Shown here in pieces: positions 25,840-33,813 of a DNA stretch of 62,771 bases. This DNA comes from Verrucomicrobiota bacterium. GTDB taxonomy: Bacteria; Verrucomicrobiota; Kiritimatiellia; UBA8416; JABMPJ01. The position numbers and the translations under genes were made by a program. The DNA is taken from positions 1 through 62,771 of the forward strand of contig JABGQM010000027.1 of the NCBI GenBank assembly GCA_018648805.1, in the 5' to 3' direction. Below the pieces are notes generated by a model, which searched no databases, had not been told where the DNA came from, and was given only the letters and a program-made list of their open reading frames with translations. How positions within the stretch are numbered: position 1 is the stretch's first letter; every line of letters starts with the position of its first letter.

Positions 25840-26871
25840 CTATTCCTCGGTAGGAAGTTCATTCAGAATCAGCGGCCAAGCCTGGTCCGCATAGAAACGA
25901 TGCCCTTCGGCACCCACGACAAAATGGCAGTGTTCTTCAGCACCGCACCCCTCATAGATCTTCTGCAGGGCTTTGAAGGCCTTGCGCGTCGCTCTGATCG
26001 GAAAAATAGGGTCGTCTTTGCCACTCACGATCACAACCGGCTTGGGCGCGAAAAGCCCCATGATGTCGGCCATATCCGCTACGTTGTAGAGGCCTGGCAC
26101 AAAGTTGCAGGTACAGTGATAGAGCGACATGATCGAATCCTTGAAGGTGCAGAAATAGCAACTGGGAACCGCCACGCTGAGCCGCGGCAGCAGCGCGGCC
26201 GAAAACAGGCTGATGGTGCCGCCGCCGGAGTTGCCCATAACCCCAATCCCATTCATGTTCATGTCACCCCGCGAAGCAAGATAGTCAATGCCGCGGTCCA
26301 CATCGTAAACCCGTTCCCCAATCAGAGTCCGACCCAGCATCAGGGCATGCACGGATGCCTCGTGACACATCGTGCTATTGGCGACTGCCACTTTCTGCTC
26401 GCGGCGATCCCCGAATGAGCGTTGCTCGATGCAGAGCGCCGCCACCCCATTCTTCATACACCGTATGCCGTGGTCACGGTCACCTTCCACCTTCATGGCC
26501 TTCGTCTCATCCTCACGCTCAACACCTATGGAGTGATGCATGCCTGAGCTATGGCCCTGCAGGGCGATCATGCAGGCATAGGGCGGCTTCACATCCTTTG
26601 GCAAGCAGAGGTATGCCGTGACATCGCCCTTCGGTTCCGACGTGAAAACAATCTTCTCAATGGTTCCCAGAGCGTGCTCTCGTTTCCACAGGCGGCGCGG
26701 CTTCAGCGCACATCGTTCCTTCGGCATGTTGTCGTAGCCCAACAACTGACGCAGCTTGCGGCGCAGCTTCTTCTGCCACGCCTTCACATCGCCGCCGTCA
26801 TACTGCAGCTCCGGCGTCACCTGTTTCATCAAATGCTGATGCACATCACTTGGCGACAGACTCATGGGCAT
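25840..26871 (-). CDS. Alpha/beta hydrolase, acetyl-esterase-like
   Basis: 343 residues from the ATG at 26871, which has GAGGAGA upstream; the longer frame adds a basic stretch with no RBS. The core has 'GVMGNSGGGTISLF' (nucleophile Ser215), 'VIVSGKDDPIFP' (Asp) and 'GAEGHRFYAD' (His), and an oxyanion region at 'MIALQGHSSG'. This fits the abhydrolase/acetylxylan-esterase-like group found in carbohydrate loci, where it removes acetyl or other acyl groups from sugars. No signal peptide. It is tightly linked to the GH20 gene. Confidence 0.75.
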   Translation of the reverse strand: MPMSLSPSDVHQHLMKQVTPELQYDGGDVKAWQKKLRRKLRQLLGYDNMPKERCALKPRRLWKREHALGTIEKIVFTSEPKGDVTAYLCLPKDVKPPYACMIALQGHSSGMHHSIGVEREDETKAMKVEGDRDHGIRCMKNGVAALCIEQRSFGDRREQKVAVANSTMCHEASVHALMLGRTLIGERVYDVDRGIDYLASRGDMNMNGIGVMGNSGGGTISLFSAALLPRLSVAVPSCYFCTFKDSIMSLYHCTCNFVPGLYNVADMADIMGLFAPKPVVIVSGKDDPIFPIRATRKAFKALQKIYEGCGAEEHCHFVVGAEGHRFYADQAWPLILNELPTEE

Positions 26872-26953
26872 GGTTCTCTCCTCATTGACACCAACCAAAA
26901 ACTGTTTCAGAGCGCGGTCCTTCAGCATTCTCCTGCAAGCAGTGCTGCTGCGG

Positions 26954-28240
26954 TCAGTCGGCCAGCGCCTTCTTGATGGCATCCGCAACCGCCTTACCCA
27001 CCAGGTCTGACTCTGTCTTGCCCCAGAAATGCACGTCGTTCCCCTCACGCCACTTGTCAAACGCTTTGGACCCACGGATGAAGGCGTTCAGATCGTTGAC
27101 CCTGATTTCAGGATGCCTCTCGATCACTTCCAGCGCGGCCTTGTTCATGACGAGATCCTCGTCCTTGCGGCGCCCCATGGGAGGGGTGCCCCAGACATTC
27201 CCCTTGCTGGGAACCGGCGTCGTTGAGCACCACATGAGTTTGGCGCCCGTCTTCTTCATAAGCTCGATTTCCTGCTCAAGGTACTTCTTGTATTCATCAA
27301 GCGGCACATTGTGTTCGCCGTAGGAATCAGACTCCTTGTCGTAAACCTGCTTCAGGTCGTGCAGGCCATGATTGAACTGGATCAGGTCCCAGTGCAGACC
27401 CTTCTGTTCGTAGTCGCCCAGCCAGAGCTCGATGCAAAGCACGCCGCGATCCACGGAACCGGCATTGCTTTCGATTCGATAGTAGTTGGCCACTCCCTTG
27501 AGCTGTTCTTTGGCCGCCTGGTGATAGTTCACACTGATGGAGTCACCCACCACCAACACCCGCGGCAGCTTCGGGTTATCCACTTCACGCGGATCCACAA
27601 GCTGAACATTCGCCATCTTCTCAACAACAAACGCCTCGCCCTGTCGCTCCCCGAACACACGCGTCTTCCAGAAGCCCTGCTCCATCTCCGCGGCGGAGGA
27701 CGTGGAGCGGACGAAGACCTGGGCACGCGGCCCGCGCAATCGGACCGAAGTCGACCGCCCATCGATCTCAACGGTCCCTTCACGATATCTGTCAGACTTC
27801 GGATCCGCCGTGAAACGCCCCACGACATAGTTGTCGTCCTTGTCCCAGTCTGACAGCGCCTCGTTCTCTGCGAGCAGCATCACTTCCATCACGATAAACG
27901 GTTTTCCCTCGGCGGCCGCCTTCGCATTCTCTTCGTCCAGCTTGCGAAAGCGCGCCATCACGGGTTTCTCTACACCCTCGAAGCTGTTCTGTTTCGACAC
28001 CTTGACGAACCGGGTTGAGTCCGTCCAGCGAAGCGTGTGGCGTGACTTCCCTTCATCTGTCTTCGGATCGATCACCGTCTCTTTGAGAAGGTCAAAGCGT
28101 TGAGCCTCCTGATTGACGTGGAAAATCTTCCCGTCTGCACCGTTCAGATCTTCACCACTCATCTCCATCCGTCCCTTCATCGACACACACCCGCTACACA
28201 CAACCGCACACACCGCCACCCACACACTCAACGTCTTCAC
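26954..28240 (-). CDS. SGNH/GDSL-type hydrolase, lipoprotein-like
   Basis: 428 residues from a GTG start. The first 20 residues form a signal with a Cys at 18 ('CAVVCSGC'), a plausible but imperfect lipobox. The middle ~200 residues are beta-rich. The SGNH domain begins at 'PRVLVVGDSISVNYH' (nucleophile Ser234), has 'IQFNHGLHDLKQ' and ends with 'GNDVHFWG' (Asp-x-His). SGNH hydrolases of this kind deacylate carbohydrates. It is predicted to be outside the cytoplasm, unlike most neighbours. Confidence 0.75.
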   Translation of the reverse strand: MKTLSVWVAVCAVVCSGCVSMKGRMEMSGEDLNGADGKIFHVNQEAQRFDLLKETVIDPKTDEGKSRHTLRWTDSTRFVKVSKQNSFEGVEKPVMARFRKLDEENAKAAAEGKPFIVMEVMLLAENEALSDWDKDDNYVVGRFTADPKSDRYREGTVEIDGRSTSVRLRGPRAQVFVRSTSSAAEMEQGFWKTRVFGERQGEAFVVEKMANVQLVDPREVDNPKLPRVLVVGDSISVNYHQAAKEQLKGVANYYRIESNAGSVDRGVLCIELWLGDYEQKGLHWDLIQFNHGLHDLKQVYDKESDSYGEHNVPLDEYKKYLEQEIELMKKTGAKLMWCSTTPVPSKGNVWGTPPMGRRKDEDLVMNKAALEVIERHPEIRVNDLNAFIRGSKAFDKWREGNDVHFWGKTESDLVGKAVADAIKKALAD

Positions 28241-28301
28241 ACTATTTCCCTTTCAATAACGCAACATCGGATCCTCTTCGGGTCAGACCCGTTCAGAATC
28301 G

Positions 28302-29219
28302 TCAATCATGCCGTGCCGGCTGCCTGGCCGCAATCCGTTTCACCCACTCATTGTTCAATAGACAGTTCTTACGACGACATTCAGTCGGCTCGCCATCGGG
28401 GAAGCCGGTTAGAACCAAGGCTCGCCCACTGGCCAGCCAGCGTGTGGCGACATCTCCGCTCGGCTTGTAGCGCGCCAGCCCCCACGGCAGAAGCTTGATC
28501 ATGCGTGACCGCGGCATCTCGGTCACCAGTCGTGCCACTTCGCGCTCACCGGGCGAGATGAAACCACCTACCGGAATGGCGCCACGCCTCACTTGATCCA
28601 GGATCTGGGCAATCTGGGCACCGCGTTCAGCTTCGCTGATCTTAGTCGAAACGATGACCGGCACGAGGCAGGGATGGTCCAGCAGCGTCGCGTCACCATA
28701 GGCGGTCCACGTCGTCTCTGCGGGGAGTCGGCTATGCGGCAAGGCATACTGCTTGCGAAACCACTCAGGGTGGTCATGGCGCAGCTGCCAGCGGGCCGGG
28801 TTGTCCTCAATGTAGTGCTCGAACGCCCGCAGCATCTTCATGTCGAGGGAGAGGTAGTCGTAGAAACCGCCTTCATCCCACATCGTGAGCCCCGGGTCAC
28901 CCAACTGCTTGCGCATGGCATGCAACACACGTCCCTCAATCCGCGACACATGCGTGCCAATCACGTACTTCGGTGACTGTCGGGCAATGGCCAGACCGTG
29001 GAAGTGGTCCGGCATCACCGATGTCACCCCCAACTCATAGGCGGGGTCTTCCTCGGCAATCTTGCGCCACGCCGCCATCAGCAGCTCGCCAGCCGGCTCC
29101 AGTACCACCCGCCCATCCACAATACGCGACAGCCACCGCCGCCGCCCGCGCGTGCAAAACGTGACAAAGTAGTAACCCTTCGCGCGGTAGTCATGCCCCC
29201 GCACCCGCACATTACCCAT
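28302..29219 (-). CDS. RAYT-type Y1 transposase with Rossmann-like C-terminal domain
   Basis: 305 residues. The N-terminal HUH/Y1 domain has 'KGYYFVTFCTRGRRRWL', the HxH metal site 'MPDHFHGLAI' (His72, His74) and the nucleophile Tyr136 in 'EHYIEDNPARW', typical of REP-associated tyrosine transposases. Residues ~165-300 are an extra domain with 'GAIPVGGFISPGEREVARLV' and a basic stretch. The same domain, better preserved, is in the second RAYT at 52.7 kb. REP-like hairpins with CCCCCGAATCT repeats lie just upstream of its start. It sits between two carbohydrate genes in the same direction and has no partner orf, as is typical of RAYTs. Confidence 0.85.
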   Translation of the reverse strand: MGNVRVRGHDYRAKGYYFVTFCTRGRRRWLSRIVDGRVVLEPAGELLMAAWRKIAEEDPAYELGVTSVMPDHFHGLAIARQSPKYVIGTHVSRIEGRVLHAMRKQLGDPGLTMWDEGGFYDYLSLDMKMLRAFEHYIEDNPARWQLRHDHPEWFRKQYALPHSRLPAETTWTAYGDATLLDHPCLVPVIVSTKISEAERGAQIAQILDQVRRGAIPVGGFISPGEREVARLVTEMPRSRMIKLLPWGLARYKPSGDVATRWLASGRALVLTGFPDGEPTECRRKNCLLNNEWVKRIAARQPARHD

Positions 29220-29230
29220 GGCTCACCGCC

Positions 29231-29340
29231 CTAGCCCAGCAGGGGTCTAGCTCAGCAGGGGCGCTCGCGCCCCGACTCTCCCCCGAATCTCCCCCGAATC
29301 TCCCCCGAATCTCCCCGAATCTCAACCCCCGACTCACACC
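29231..29340. repeat. REP-like hairpins with tandem CCCCCGAATCT, adjacent to RAYT
   Basis: Two copies of a 'ctagC(C/T)CAGCAGGGG' segment are followed by the hairpin GGGGCGCTCGCGCCCC, then four consecutive 11-mers CCCCCGAATCT with a degenerate tail. It lies immediately upstream of the RAYT start. The match in order and sequence to 16014-16080 supports a REP family linked to this transposase. Confidence 0.68.
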
Positions 29341-30629
29341 CCGACTCTCAACCTCAACACCTCACCAGCACCAACGCTCAACACCACAGACCCATCCACC
29401 ACAGCCACCTCGCCAACCGGCTCCGCACCATCCCCCGTCACCCGCGCAACCGCCACCTTCTCCACACCACTCCAGTCGGCGGGCAGTTTCCAGCGCTTCT
29501 CTTCGTACCCCTCTTTGCTGTAGGCGATCACGGTCGGCTCCTCGCACCACAGGGCGGGCATGCAGATGTCTGTGCCAGCCTTCATCGCCTCGAGAGCCTC
29601 GCCACCATTGGGGTTGTTCTTGTCGAACCAGGGCAGAAACTCGATCCAGAACCGCTCCTGAAAACCCTCGGGCTCGGTGACGGTGGTAAAACCGAAATGG
29701 GACGGGTTCCCGCACATCAACGCATCGGGAATGTCCTTGATATGCTCCATCTGTGACGCCGTATGTGCCTGCAGCCCAATAAAGCGGTCGACGCGGATGC
29801 CCCAGACATGCTCACCGGCCACATTGACCTCCTTGTCGCGCCAGTAACGGAAGATCTTACGCATGGTCCGCGCCTCTTCTTCCTTGCTGTAACCGAGGTA
29901 AGGACTGATCGGCCCCTTCTGGTCGGCCTTGCGCGCACCCAGCATGGCGTCCACATAAACACAGTGGTTCTCCTGGATCTCCGGCACCATCGCGATCAAG
30001 TCGTCGATGCGCTTCTGAGCGAGACCGTGCTTCCATTCCTGGGTATAACTGACGTGATAGCAGTCCATGCCCCACCACCGGTTGCCGACGATAAGCTTAC
30101 CGTCCTTGTCTTTGGCCATGATGTCCTTCGCGACATACTCATCAAAGAGCGGGCTGTCTTCATAGGCATCGAACATGTTGATGTGGAGCGTGGCCAGGCA
30201 GTTGTATTGACGGGCCTCGCGGATGAGCCAACGCAGGCTATCGAGCGCGGTGGCATCCTGCGGCCGTTTGAGATGCTCGTTAACGCCAGCCCATGATGGG
30301 TACTTGGAGTCATGCCCCTCATACTGCCAGCCCGTCAGCAACACAATCTGCGGCGTGCCGCAGGTGAGGTGATGCACCCGCTTGATCACCTCGAGTGACT
30401 GTTCAAAGGTCAGGTAGCGTGTGGCGATCTTGCCGTCGCCGTAGACGTAGGCGTGCTCGGGGGGCCTTCCTGCTGTCATCTCCGGATCGGCTGTATGCTC
30501 ACCCAGCCCGCCGCGCATGGCGTGCATAATCCGGTAGACATACTTCTGATGCCACGGCAACAGCCACGGCCGTTCGGGTTTCATGGTCTTCGTATAGTCG
30601 TAATAGTCGCCTGATGGTTCGTTTTGCAT
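29334..30629 (-). CDS. GH101-like TIM-barrel protein, paralog B
   Basis: 431 residues, clearly homologous to the protein at 21.2-22.5 kb along its whole length: 'PSGDYYDYTKTMKPERP', 'LTGWQYEGHDSKYPSWAGVN', 'ATLHINMFDAYEDSPLFDEY', 'YVDAML' and 'GTDICMPALWCEEPTVIAYS'. The main difference is a ~25-residue insertion near the N-terminus containing 'AYVYGDGKIATRYL'. The GH101-like call is by motif resemblance only. No signal peptide. The last residues lie in the repeat-rich flank. The start is 1 bp after the double phosphoesterase stop, so the two are coupled. Confidence 0.6.
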   Translation of the reverse strand: MQNEPSGDYYDYTKTMKPERPWLLPWHQKYVYRIMHAMRGGLGEHTADPEMTAGRPPEHAYVYGDGKIATRYLTFEQSLEVIKRVHHLTCGTPQIVLLTGWQYEGHDSKYPSWAGVNEHLKRPQDATALDSLRWLIREARQYNCLATLHINMFDAYEDSPLFDEYVAKDIMAKDKDGKLIVGNRWWGMDCYHVSYTQEWKHGLAQKRIDDLIAMVPEIQENHCVYVDAMLGARKADQKGPISPYLGYSKEEEARTMRKIFRYWRDKEVNVAGEHVWGIRVDRFIGLQAHTASQMEHIKDIPDALMCGNPSHFGFTTVTEPEGFQERFWIEFLPWFDKNNPNGGEALEAMKAGTDICMPALWCEEPTVIAYSKEGYEEKRWKLPADWSGVEKVAVARVTGDGAEPVGEVAVVDGSVVLSVGAGEVLRLRVGV

Positions 30630-30630
30630 G

Positions 30631-32625
30631 TTACGTTTCCTTTGTCCAGGTTTCAGCCCCCAAGATCTCGCCTTGAAGGTTACGGGTTGAGATGGTCAGC
30701 TCGGCCTGACTGGCCTCGATCACAATCAAGGTCGCCGTCTCGGGGCTCGGACCGCCGCCCACCACCTGGGTGATGGGATGTTCTTCGGTCGGTTGGTCAT
30801 AGCGCCACTGATGGGTATGTCCACTGACAATGGCGTGAAAGCCCGCCGCCTTGAGCTGGGGCAACCAGAGTTCAGCCCCCTGCCCACAGAAACGGGCGGC
30901 ACCGTCAAGGTTAGTGCCGTCGTCCTGCCCCGGAAGCCCACGCAAGGGGATATGACAAAAGGCGATCCTGAAGGGCGCGCTGGCGATCTCAGGACGGGCG
31001 AGTTGGGTCGCCAGCCAATCAGCCTGTCGTAAGCGATGGGGCTCATAGGCGGCGGTTCCGCCGAAGACCGGATGAGCATCCGGCTTGTCTTCCCCCGAAT
31101 CCAGGCCAATCAGAGCGATGGGGCCAAAACGCAGCGCCGTGTTGTAGGGCAGTTCGGGGTGAGGGCCCGGAGGGAATATGGATGGGAGCTCACGCGCCCG
31201 TAGGCCACGTACATCGTGATTACCGGGGACGTAGAGCAGCGGTCTGCTGGAGGCCCACCCCCCACATGAAGGTGTCGATCCGTCTGCACCCGGTCGCAAA
31301 AGGATGGCGTGCGGATCATCGTCTTCATTGAATTGCCTGCAGACGTCACCATTCCAGACAAGAATATCAGGGTCTACCTCTTCGACCAACGTGGCCAGAG
31401 GGGGGAGAGTTTCCTTTTGACCATGGGTGTCATTGATGACGGCCAAGGTGACCGATTCCCACTCCTCATGGGGCATCTGAAGTTTGCGCACAGCGGTGTG
31501 GAATGGGGCGCCCCGGGTGATCCTATAGGCATTGGCATAGGCCAGGGATTCGCCCACCACCCGGTAGTAGATGTCCTGCCCCGCGACAAGGGGTTCATCA
31601 AAGGTGATGGACATCACCAAACAGCAGTCATGGGCGTGGGTGAGCCCGCCACGCGCGGCCACCGCCGTGTAAACCAGCTGATCCTCCGTAAAGCCCCATT
31701 CAATACGCCCCATACAGAGTTGGTTCACCTCAATGCTGACCGTAAACCCGTGCAGGCCGGCATGCTGCACCACCGGGGGACTCAGAAAGAGAGCGGTCTC
31801 TGGGGCCAGAAGAGATTGATCCAGCGAGGGCTGGTGACCAAACCCCTCGAGGTTGACGCCGCCATCGGCACCGAGAGAGAGAATGGCCGAGGCATTCTGC
31901 TCAAGCCCCGATCCCTCCACCATGGCCCGAAGGATGATGTAGGGGATACCGTTGATGGTCGATTGCTGTCCGCCATGGTCATGACCTTGGATGACCGCTT
32001 TGACATTGCCGGAAGCTTCCAGCACCTGGCGCACCTTGACGGCATCCTTCACAATGTGGCCGTTGAGCTCCCCGTTCTTGCAAACACGGTGATCAAGGTT
32101 GGCGTGGCAGAAGACCAATGCGGGCATCGCCTCCGACGCCGCAAGGTCATCCTTGAGCCAGCTGATCTGCTTGTCGCCGATCCAGGCATCGTTCCATTCG
32201 AGATTCCCGGGAGCGAATGACGTACCGTCGGGGTTGAAATTACTGTCGAGGATGACGATGTGCACGCCTCGGCAGTCGAAAGAGTAATAGGAGGCCTTCT
32301 GCCCGCAGGCAGCCAGAAACTGCCCCTTGGTCAGCTCACTGACATCATGGTTACCGAGCACAAAATGTTTCGCGGCCGGCAGGCCGTCCAGGCACTCCCT
32401 CACCTCGCGGATACAGCCCAGCTCCCCTTCCACCGTCTCACTCTGATCAATCACATCCCCGAGGCAGACCACGAGATCGAGATCGCGTGTCTGAAAATCC
32501 TCCACCGCTGCCTGTAGTTTGGTCAACGACTCGCTGCAGTAACGGGTGCCCACCGTGATGGGTGCGTAGTGAAGATCGGCGACGAGGCCGATGGTGAGAA
32601 TGGGATGATCTTTATCCAAAGACAT
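30631..32625 (-). CDS. Two-domain calcineurin-like metallophosphoesterase
   Basis: 664 residues from the ATG at 32625, with GGAGGAA 6 bp upstream; an ATG at 32649 is also preceded by GGAGG. Two complete metallophosphoesterase domains are present. The first has 'VADLHY', 'LGDVIDQ', 'LGNHDVS', 'FCHAN' and 'GHDHGG'. The second has 'INDTHGQ', 'NGDVCRQ', 'GNHDVRG', 'FCHIP' and 'GHTHQW'. A ~100-residue Fn3-like segment separates them. Both active sites look intact. Such enzymes cleave phosphomonoesters or diesters; the substrate is unknown. No signal peptide. It is fused in an operon with a GH101-like gene, suggesting phosphate-substituted glycans. Confidence 0.82.
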   Translation of the reverse strand: MSLDKDHPILTIGLVADLHYAPITVGTRYCSESLTKLQAAVEDFQTRDLDLVVCLGDVIDQSETVEGELGCIREVRECLDGLPAAKHFVLGNHDVSELTKGQFLAACGQKASYYSFDCRGVHIVILDSNFNPDGTSFAPGNLEWNDAWIGDKQISWLKDDLAASEAMPALVFCHANLDHRVCKNGELNGHIVKDAVKVRQVLEASGNVKAVIQGHDHGGQQSTINGIPYIILRAMVEGSGLEQNASAILSLGADGGVNLEGFGHQPSLDQSLLAPETALFLSPPVVQHAGLHGFTVSIEVNQLCMGRIEWGFTEDQLVYTAVAARGGLTHAHDCCLVMSITFDEPLVAGQDIYYRVVGESLAYANAYRITRGAPFHTAVRKLQMPHEEWESVTLAVINDTHGQKETLPPLATLVEEVDPDILVWNGDVCRQFNEDDDPHAILLRPGADGSTPSCGGWASSRPLLYVPGNHDVRGLRARELPSIFPPGPHPELPYNTALRFGPIALIGLDSGEDKPDAHPVFGGTAAYEPHRLRQADWLATQLARPEIASAPFRIAFCHIPLRGLPGQDDGTNLDGAARFCGQGAELWLPQLKAAGFHAIVSGHTHQWRYDQPTEEHPITQVVGGGPSPETATLIVIEASQAELTISTRNLQGEILGAETWTKET

Positions 32626-32724
32626 TCGATGTTCCTCCAAGTCCTTCATTACGTCCTCCGCCTGTCGAACAGGAGCACCGGGGCTCGGCCCGCCAGAGTT
32701 CTGCAGAAATAGCAACCGTGCAGA

Positions 32725-33807
32725 TCAAGCACGCCACGCCTTGGCCACATCCGCAACCAGTTTGAATTTCTCCACGGTGACACCCGGGGGGCATGAATCA
32801 GAATTGGCCAGCACGAAGGGGCCACCTTGCGCATCCTCTATCACCGTTTCGGTGTAGCGGCGTAGCTCGTCCCCATGCAGGTTCAAAAACTGCGTCGGCT
32901 CGATGCCGCCGATGATGCCCATGCTGTCGCCCACCATGGCGCGGGCATCTTTGATGGTAAGATCTCCGGTGGGCGGCGGTGAGATGCTCTCGATGGCGAA
33001 GACGCCGTGATCGCGCATCCGCTCGGTCAGCGCCGCCACGTGGCCGCAGGCGTGCTGGACATAATGTTTGCCGGCACCATCGAGCATTTTGCACCACTGG
33101 CCGATCTCGCTGCCGATGAACTCGTCGTACTGCGTCGGCGAGTAGTTCTGCGTACTGGAGTCCTCGAAAGTGAGGAAGTGATCGTAGTCCGATTGAAGCG
33201 ACAGCTCCACGGCCTTGAGATCGTTCGCCACCATCTGCTCCCAGAGGCTACGCACCGTATCGGGGAAATCCATCTGCGCATAAACCAACTCCTCGGTGCC
33301 GACAAAGAACTCAACCATATCCTGGTAGGCCGACTTGCACCGCGGAATGAGCTGCGCCAGGGTGAGTCCCTCGCGGCCGTTGCCCGCCAGGTGAGCCGCC
33401 ACCGCATCAGGATTCGGCTCATACCTTGTGTTCTCTTCCATCCAGAGGCGGACCTTGTAGTCCTCCTCGGTTTTGAGCGGATGTTCGATACAGAAGCTGG
33501 TATTGGCGGCGGCACTCTTCGCGTGAGCAAAGCGGAATCCGCCCACCGGTGTGGTCACATGCGTCACCACGCGATCCCCCTCTTCCACCACCTTGCGCTC
33601 GACGCCGTCAGGCATGATCGCCTTCACCGCACAGGCCGCGCCGCGCCAGAGCGGGTCCGCCCCGATCGCGTGATGAAAGGCCAGCTGTCCGGCCTCCTGG
33701 ACCTCTGCGGGAAAGTACTCCCAGACATAGGCCAGAAACGGCGAGAATGGGGTGTGATCAACCGGTTGACCGTGTAAGCCGGCCAGAATTCGTTCTTTTG
33801 ATGTCAT
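32725..33807 (-). CDS. Uroporphyrinogen-decarboxylase-like (URO-D/MtaA family) protein
   Basis: 360 residues. 'MTSKERILAGLHGQPVDHTPF' is the standard URO-D superfamily start. Further along are 'YVQHACGHVAALTERMRDHG', a His-x-Cys region resembling the zinc-binding motif of MtaA-type cobamide methyltransferases, and 'GIIGGIEPTQFL'. Members of this non-haem branch are strongly expanded in anaerobes and PVC bacteria and often sit in sugar or methylated-compound loci. A methyltransferase role, for example on O-methyl sugars, is a hypothesis. It is 6 bp downstream of the GH110 gene's stop, with the same direction. Confidence 0.72.
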   Translation of the reverse strand: MTSKERILAGLHGQPVDHTPFSPFLAYVWEYFPAEVQEAGQLAFHHAIGADPLWRGAACAVKAIMPDGVERKVVEEGDRVVTHVTTPVGGFRFAHAKSAAANTSFCIEHPLKTEEDYKVRLWMEENTRYEPNPDAVAAHLAGNGREGLTLAQLIPRCKSAYQDMVEFFVGTEELVYAQMDFPDTVRSLWEQMVANDLKAVELSLQSDYDHFLTFEDSSTQNYSPTQYDEFIGSEIGQWCKMLDGAGKHYVQHACGHVAALTERMRDHGVFAIESISPPPTGDLTIKDARAMVGDSMGIIGGIEPTQFLNLHGDELRRYTETVIEDAQGGPFVLANSDSCPPGVTVEKFKLVADVAKAWRA

Positions 33808-33813
33808 ACTTGG

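Noticed and set aside
27029..27853. Small + strand ORFs within the SGNH hydrolase and neighbours as extra genes
   Set aside because: Fully contained in real genes, without codon pattern, RBS or homology.
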